Shown here in pieces: positions 58,630 through 64,000 of a DNA stretch of 64,000 bases. How positions within the stretch are numbered: position 1 is the first letter of the stretch; each line of letters starts with the position of its first letter. Position numbers and translations under genes: made by a program. The notes beneath the pieces were generated by a model. That model had not been told where the DNA came from, did not search any database, and saw only the letters and a list, made by a program, of their open reading frames with translations. The stretch spans positions 1-64,000 of the forward strand of contig BBXU01000651.1 of NCBI GenBank assembly GCA_001598975.1, read 5' to 3'. This DNA is from Parachlorella kessleri (taxonomy: Eukaryota > Chlorophyta > Trebouxiophyceae > Chlorellales > Chlorellaceae).

Positions 58630-59676
58630 GCCTGGCCTCCCTTGTTTGGTGTTTTATTTGCTCTGAGTCCAGCCCCAAGGCTTGGTCTGCGAGGACCGCA
58701 GAGTTATGTTTTTGTGCGTCGTTGTAGAACGCATGCTCATTGTGGCTGTTCCTGACCTAGCCACCTTGTATATCCCTCTTTTTCAGCGGTACCGGGTGGC
58801 GGCCATTGTTTCGTGACCACCATGCCTTTAAGTTTTCATGTCTTTTCTGCTGTGGCATATGCCATTCTCTTGCCCATACTTCCTAGCTGCTGCTTGTTGG
58901 TCTGCCGTTTATGTCTTTATGCTGAATTGCATACCAGAGTGATAGCAACTTGCCTTCCCATCGCACGGTTGATCCGTGCCCCCGATTCCTGTGTAACATC
59001 TTCACTGGTACATGCATTATGGCAGGTCTGTCCAGGGTCTCTTGACCTGCGCAGCCTACAGGATGGCAGCCTGCCCTGATGCAAGAGCCTGCAACCTGGT
59101 CTTCCACCATCAACCTACACTGCAGTGCAGCCTGCCAAGCATGAGAGGACCCCATACTGCGGTCAACCCCTCTAGAAATGGGAACTGCATGGGCTACTAA
59201 ACAGCCGACCCCTTGTCGCGTACAGCCCCCATGACTCTCACATTTAAAACGTCTACGAGCTGGGACCATGCAAGTCATTCGACGCTGGTAGCTGAGGTGC
59301 TCTATAAACAGATCAACCAGCTTAAGTCTGCAAAGCCTTCACGTGGAGGAGGAACGTCAAGGTCCCATGTGCCTACGCGAGGCGCGCCCGTGCTTCTGAT
59401 GGGGCGCAGGCGCCCTTGCACACAACCAACCGCAACCGGTTCGCTTCCGCTCCTTTCGTATCTCGTGCATACTTTATTACCCCACCTTTACGACCCTGCG
59501 TCACGGCCTCCTGACTTAGTCAACCCCTGAGAAGGGCGGCTTCGGTGTCACTTCCTCCTTGTTCTTGTGGTTAAGTGCCCTGTTCCCTGACAAACCCTTG
59601 ACCCATATCCTTGCAAAATTGTCGCAGCGTGAGGACCCTCAGTGTCGAGACACGCTCGGGCGCCTTTCGACACAAC
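58630..59676. promoter_or_regulatory. spacer between the two GFY genes
   Basis: It contains the 3' UTR of copy A (TGTAA near 58992) and the promoter of copy B, with a TATAAA at 59303-59308, about 370 bp before the second ATG. No coding sequence was recognised. Confidence 0.45.
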
Positions 59677-62314
59677 ATGGCAACCAGCGTCACAACAGCA
59701 GTGGCCGCTCCCCCGATGGGCCACATGGGCAGCACGGGCGGTGATGCCCAGCGTCTAGAGAGGGCCATTCAGTTGCTAGACGCACGACTGGCTCGCTCTG
59801 ACCTGTTCAATGACGGCACAGTGAAGATTGTGCCAGCCACCTCAAACGTTGGTGAGTAATCCTGTCTGGTGCTCAGACGGGCTGGAGCTTCTGCTCTTGA
59901 GCAGACGAAGTGAAGCAAACCCTTTACCACACGGTACCCAGGAACTCCGTCCCGACAGCTTTAGTGAGGATATCTGCCAAGCTTGGTGTGCTTGCTGTGC
60001 AGGTCCGCTGGGGCTCTTTGGCTTTGCCTTCACCACAGCCCTCCTCCAAGTATGTCAACCAACAACAGCCGTGTGCTAGACTCGGCGCTAGGCGGCTATT
60101 TTGGGCGCCGTGCCTTGCCTTGTTCTGTGCATACAGGATAGCTTGAGAGTGCCTTACTAGTGCCTTTTATTCTGCTGAGCGGTGCATGTGCCGGCTGTGC
60201 ACTATTGGACCACCGTTGAACCGCAAGTACAAGCAAAAGGGCTAGGTCTTTGAGATGTAGACGGGTGTTTTAATAAGGGTCTTTCACACCAGGCCAGCTG
60301 AAGTGTCAGACTCGTCGCTGCAGGGCCAGTACACCACTGTGGCTGACGGCGCCCCCGGTGTCGCGGGTTTGGTTTGGGGCTATGGCATGTTCTATGGCGG
60401 CCTTGCGCAGCTGATTGCTGGCATCCTGGAGTACCAGCGCAAGAACACCTTTGGTACCGTCGCGTTCTCGTCGTGTGAGTAAGGCCAGCCAGTCGCGGTT
60501 GAGGAGCGGGTGGTAGTGTCTGCATAATATTTAGCGGTGAGACCTAGGCGTAGCTGCCCAATATGGGCTTGCACTGGTGCTTCACGTTACCTCTTTCCAG
60601 CGGAACCAGTCAGCCCACCCATAGTGTAGCTGCGTTGGATCCGAGCAGCAGGTGCATCCTAAGAAACTCACTTCATTAAACATTCGAAATTGACGGGAGG
60701 ATGCTTACTCACCGGGACGGGTGTGGGTTTGTTCATCGCAGATGGCGCCTTCTGGATGGGCCTGGCGTACTTCAACACCATGAGGACGGTGGTCAATGGC
60801 ATCACCCCACAGATTACCTCAGCTGGTACCAACGGCGTGCCCATCTACAAGGCTCCCGTGGCCGCACCTGTCTCTGGAGAGCGGACGATGGTGAGCGATC
60901 AAGACTTGGCCTGTGAAAGTGCCAACCATGCCAGGGGCAGGCAGCCCGATGTGTGGGTTGCCGTCTTCCCTTTTGCTTTTTTTTAATTTTAGCTTACCAT
61001 AGACTTAAGGGCGTGCCCGGGGGTGGTAAGGGGGGGGCTATCATGTGTGCACCAGGTTGCCTGGCTGCAGCGTGACCGGGGCCAGCAGCACGTTGGGTTA
61101 GCTCTATTACCATGTGTAAGCATGACGTCTCCTGAACTGATCATACCTCCCTACACGGCTTGGAAGGGGGTGACATGAAAGCCAGCCATGCGTGTGTAAG
61201 GTTGGTGGCTCAGCCATCTGCCGGCCTGAGCGCCACTGTGCTGCGTGTTTGCTGCTGCAGCTGATCCTGTGGGGCATTGTCACCTTCCTGTTCTGGCTCT
61301 GCACCTTCTCCATGAACCTCGTCACCAGCTCGCTCTTCTTGTGAGTGTCGGGACAGTGCTTACATTTTTACACCTACTTGCCAGGACCCAGCCTTGCTGT
61401 CCTGCCAGGACCCTGTGTGGTTTTCATGCGGCGTCATCCTCCCATCCTGCACAGATGGAAAGGGTATGTTATGCCTTATCCTCCCTAGTTGCTGAGCCAG
61501 CATTGGTGGGCTCCATTGTAGGGCGCAGCAGGGAGCAGCGAGTACAAGTGGCCATGGTTGCACTGGCTTGCATGTCACCTGTACTTGGTTGCATAGGCAG
61601 CCTGATGCCTGTCCCTAGCATTCTTGACCACTGTCTTGCTTGACCCGCGCTGCGCAGCACCCTGGCCCTGCTGTTCTGGTTCTTGGCGGGCGGCCAGCCC
61701 CAGTCTTCCCACATGAACTGGATGAAGTTTGCGGGTGCCTGGGGATGGCTTGTGGCGTTCATCGCCTTCTACGATGGGACAGCTGCCCTCATGCGGGAGG
61801 TGTACGGCAAGGTGAGAGAGGCTGCTTCATGGTCCCGCCCCCTTTTGGCGGACTGCCTGTCCAGGGTTGCTGTTTGCTTTGCCACAATTTGTTTGAGGAC
61901 CCTGATCTCTGGCCGTGGGGGGGCCTGGCTGCCGGCTACCTGTCAGTGTCCAAGGAAAAGGTGGCCTGTGCAATGCCAGATTTGTCAGGGTGGATGCCAG
62001 TCCACCTAAGCTGAACATTGCATCTGCTGCCCTGCCCTGCATTGAGCGTCACAACACACTCGAGCACCCCCGCGGGAATAGTGCTCGACTCCCGAGGCCC
62101 CGTTTCACTTGCATCCCAAAACTGCTAGGCCATCCCTGGGTGCTGACCCTGCCCAACTCCTGCCCCTCAACCTTCCTGTTCGCAGCAAATTCTGCCGGTG
62201 TTCCCGTTCAAGACCATCAATCGCATCAGCGGCGGCAACTTTGGTACACAGCGCCGCATCGACACCACGGACCTGGAGACAGGCAGGGAGGTTCGGCCCA
62301 AGTCCAGCCCTTAG
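59677..62314 (+). CDS. GFY: GPR1/FUN34/YaaH acetate transporter, copy B
   Basis: Seven exons: 59677-59851, 60003-60049, 60324-60474, 60742-60890, 61261-61340, 61658-61811, 62186-62314; 294 residues, stop TAG. It is nearly the same protein as copy A from [20 protein letters not shown] onward. Differences are an N-terminal extension of ~20 residues ([20 protein letters not shown]), changes in the loop after NGITPQI, and a longer tail ([10 protein letters not shown]). Five intron positions are shared with copy A in place and phase. Copy B has one extra intron (60475-60741, phase 1) inside FSS/YGAFWM, so an intron was gained in B or lost in A after duplication. All motifs and the six membrane helices are intact, so both copies should work as small-acid transporters. 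The extension may alter targeting. Confidence 0.93.
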
Positions 62315-64000
62315 GGATGCGCCAGCTGGGGCTTCTTGCGCGCAAAGGGTGGCTCGGCTCCACCATACAAGGATATCATATCGGTGCGGAGTGCGGTGGG
62401 ACATACGTGCCTCATCCTCCGTGGCAGCAACAGGGGACCCAATGTGTTTGTTGGCAGGCAGCCGCACAGCCGCGCGGTGAGCGTGTTGGGCTCGCAGTGG
62501 CAGCAGGTGGTCAGTGGCAACAGGTGGTCAGGCATGAGAAGCTGGGGCGGACGGTGATGTACAGTGGTCCTTCTGGTCCTGTATTCTTCCTCTTATGCTG
62601 CGAGCCACCCTGCATACAGCCAAAACGCCTGAAACTCATAAGCTATGGCGCTTGTTGTTGCATTTTTTGGGCATGCTCCGCCATGCAGCCGCATATGTGC
62701 TTTGCGTCCATTTTTGTTTGATAAGCTACCCTCAGGCAATTTTCCCTTCAGCCTTGGCTTGGTCTTCAGCACCCTGACAGCCAAGCATGCGAACAATATA
62801 TAGAGCAAAGGTGGGACCCCTTGCTGGAATCCCTCGGCAAGTTTTCCGGTAAAGCTGCTCAGCTATCGGCGTGCTGTTTATAGTTGGGCGTGACAAACTC
62901 AGGTGCAATACATAGTCTTTCGTCGGGACGCCTTCTTGTAACACTGGCGGGCATATATCTGGAAGCAGCCTTGGGCAGCATTTAAGGTGGAAATGCGTGG
63001 CAGGAAGGGGTGTGACGGGTGCCAGCTGCGCCAGTAAGCAGGCAGAATCGGAAAGGATGGGGCAGGCTGCAAGCACAGATGCAGTGATAAACCACTGGGC
63101 AGCATTTAAGATGGAATGCACGTGACAAAAATGAGGCCAGACAGCAGTTTTGGCGGGTCCAGCCGCGTCAGTAAGCAGAGCTGCTGGTGTGATAGCATAG
63201 GTGGCAGGTAGTGCAGACAGGGAGTAGAGCTGGGCTGGACTGACAGGGCGGATGCAGAGTGAGCCCGAGTCTTGCCTGCTGCTGGTGTTGAGCTTCCTTC
63301 TTCTTTGGGTTGTTTGGCGTGAGTTGTTGAATGTGGCAGGCGATGCGAATAGAGAAGACCCCGGGTTGGATTGTTCAATCTCTTGGGTGGCTGTTAATTG
63401 TCAGGACTGGATACAAACTGGGGTTGCTGCTTGCAACGAGTAACCAAACACTGTCGGGTTGTAAACTCTGGAGAACATGCCTGGGCTTCTGCTACAATAC
63501 CCAAGTATCACAGGGAGCCATCCTGGGGAAAATGGTGGCAGATCAGGAAGGAAAGCACAACCGGCAAACTTGCAAGGGTGTAATGAACATCGCCGGGGAT
63601 GAGTCCAACACCAGATGGCTGGCAACAGCACAAGGTTCGGCAGCCAAGGAAGCATGCAGATCCCACCGACAACCTGTTATGTCGTTCACTGGTGAGCAGC
63701 GGGCAAAGCGCTTCTGCCAACGGGCTGCCACCACTCAGAAAGACGCCGCACAGCACACCACAGCACAGCATCAAGCGCAACATCGATCCACGTCAAAAAT
63801 TGTATGTATGTCACATAACACACATGGACACCGCGCAAGTGTAGCAAATGACAGAGTCAGCGTCAAAATCTATGGCCTCTGGTGCCTCTAGTTGCGTTCA
63901 AGGAATTTTGAAGGTATAGTCCATTCAGTACCTAGGAAGACTGTACCGATACAAAAGGGTGACCGTGACCTGGACCCAGCTGTCCTACAGACACTGTGGC
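62315..64000. other. 3' flank without recognised gene
   Basis: 1.7 kb. TGTAA at 62937-62941 may end the copy B transcript. An imperfect tandem repeat fills 62973-63220. A plus-strand open frame at 63331-63891 begins from an ATG but has no domain and an amino-acid make-up like random translation. Confidence 0.4.
62973..63220. repeat. imperfect ~124-bp tandem repeat, two copies
   Basis: The sequence GGGCAGCATTTAAG starts at 62973 and again at 63097. Further common pieces follow in the same order: GGGTGCCAGCTGCGCCAGTAAGCAG against GGGTCCAGCCGCGTCAGTAAGCAG, both near 60-75 bp into the unit. The copies have diverged by substitutions and small indels. Confidence 0.75.

Noticed and set aside
63331..63891. 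186-codon plus-strand open frame as a gene
   Set aside because: No domain, no splice context and a composition like random translation. It stays only as a mention in the flank entry.

Overview
This is nuclear DNA from a eukaryotic green alga. Genes carry many short introns with strong GT..(C)TGCAG borders, coding sequence is GC-rich, and the poly(A) motif TGTAA typical of chlorophytes follows several genes. Two gene types point the same way: a plastid EF-Ts polyprotein fused to S1 domains (PETs/PSRP-7), and tandem GPR1/FUN34/YaaH (GFY-type) acetate transporters, a family not typical of land plants. I infer a core chlorophyte, perhaps a trebouxiophyte; the class is a guess. All gene models were built by hand from splice signals and remembered family sequences. 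Fourteen models were spliced; all 14 close in frame, and one of them carries an internal stop.

Layout: (0-1 kb) SET-domain protein, minus. (1.5-1.9 kb) doubtful minus ORF. (2.0-2.3 kb, minus) ETFRF1/LYRM5-like LYR protein with an in-frame TAG, divergent from (2.6-6.1 kb, plus) 20S proteasome subunit alpha-7. (7.7-8.8 kb, minus) unrecognised gene with an apparent frameshift. (9.6-10.2 kb, plus) doubtful hypothetical. (11.9-12.9 kb, minus) LYRM1-like LYR protein and a CHCH-like protein only 46 bp apart, divergent from (13.2-16.7 kb, plus) ERCC8/CSA. (17.5-20.6 kb, minus) unrecognised 792-residue low-complexity protein, divergent from (21.3-30.3 kb, plus) PETs, 19 exons. (31.4-36.5 kb, minus) importin alpha, 12 exons. 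(38.6-43.5 kb, plus) mitochondrial adrenodoxin/ferredoxin-NADP reductase. (44.3-45.9 kb, plus) coiled-coil orphan. (46.4-48.3 kb, minus) UBE2J2-like ubiquitin-conjugating enzyme, divergent from (48.6-56.1 kb, plus) an ABCD4-like half ABC transporter with a very long insertion. (56.9-62.3 kb, plus) two tandem GFY transporters.

Two functional themes recur, though eukaryotic gene order need not reflect joint action. One is mitochondrial Fe-S and respiratory assembly: two LYR proteins, a CHCH-like protein and FDXR. The other is protein turnover and trafficking: proteasome, CSA, E2 enzyme and importin alpha. I found no CRISPR array, rRNA, tRNA or intact transposon, and nothing that is clearly a new multi-gene system. 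The most notable points are the interrupted LYR gene, the enlarged ABCD4-like protein lacking the H-loop histidine, GC-AG introns confined to 39-56 kb, an 87-bp tandem duplication that copies a GC splice donor in frame, and a dispersed intronic repeat shared by two unrelated genes.
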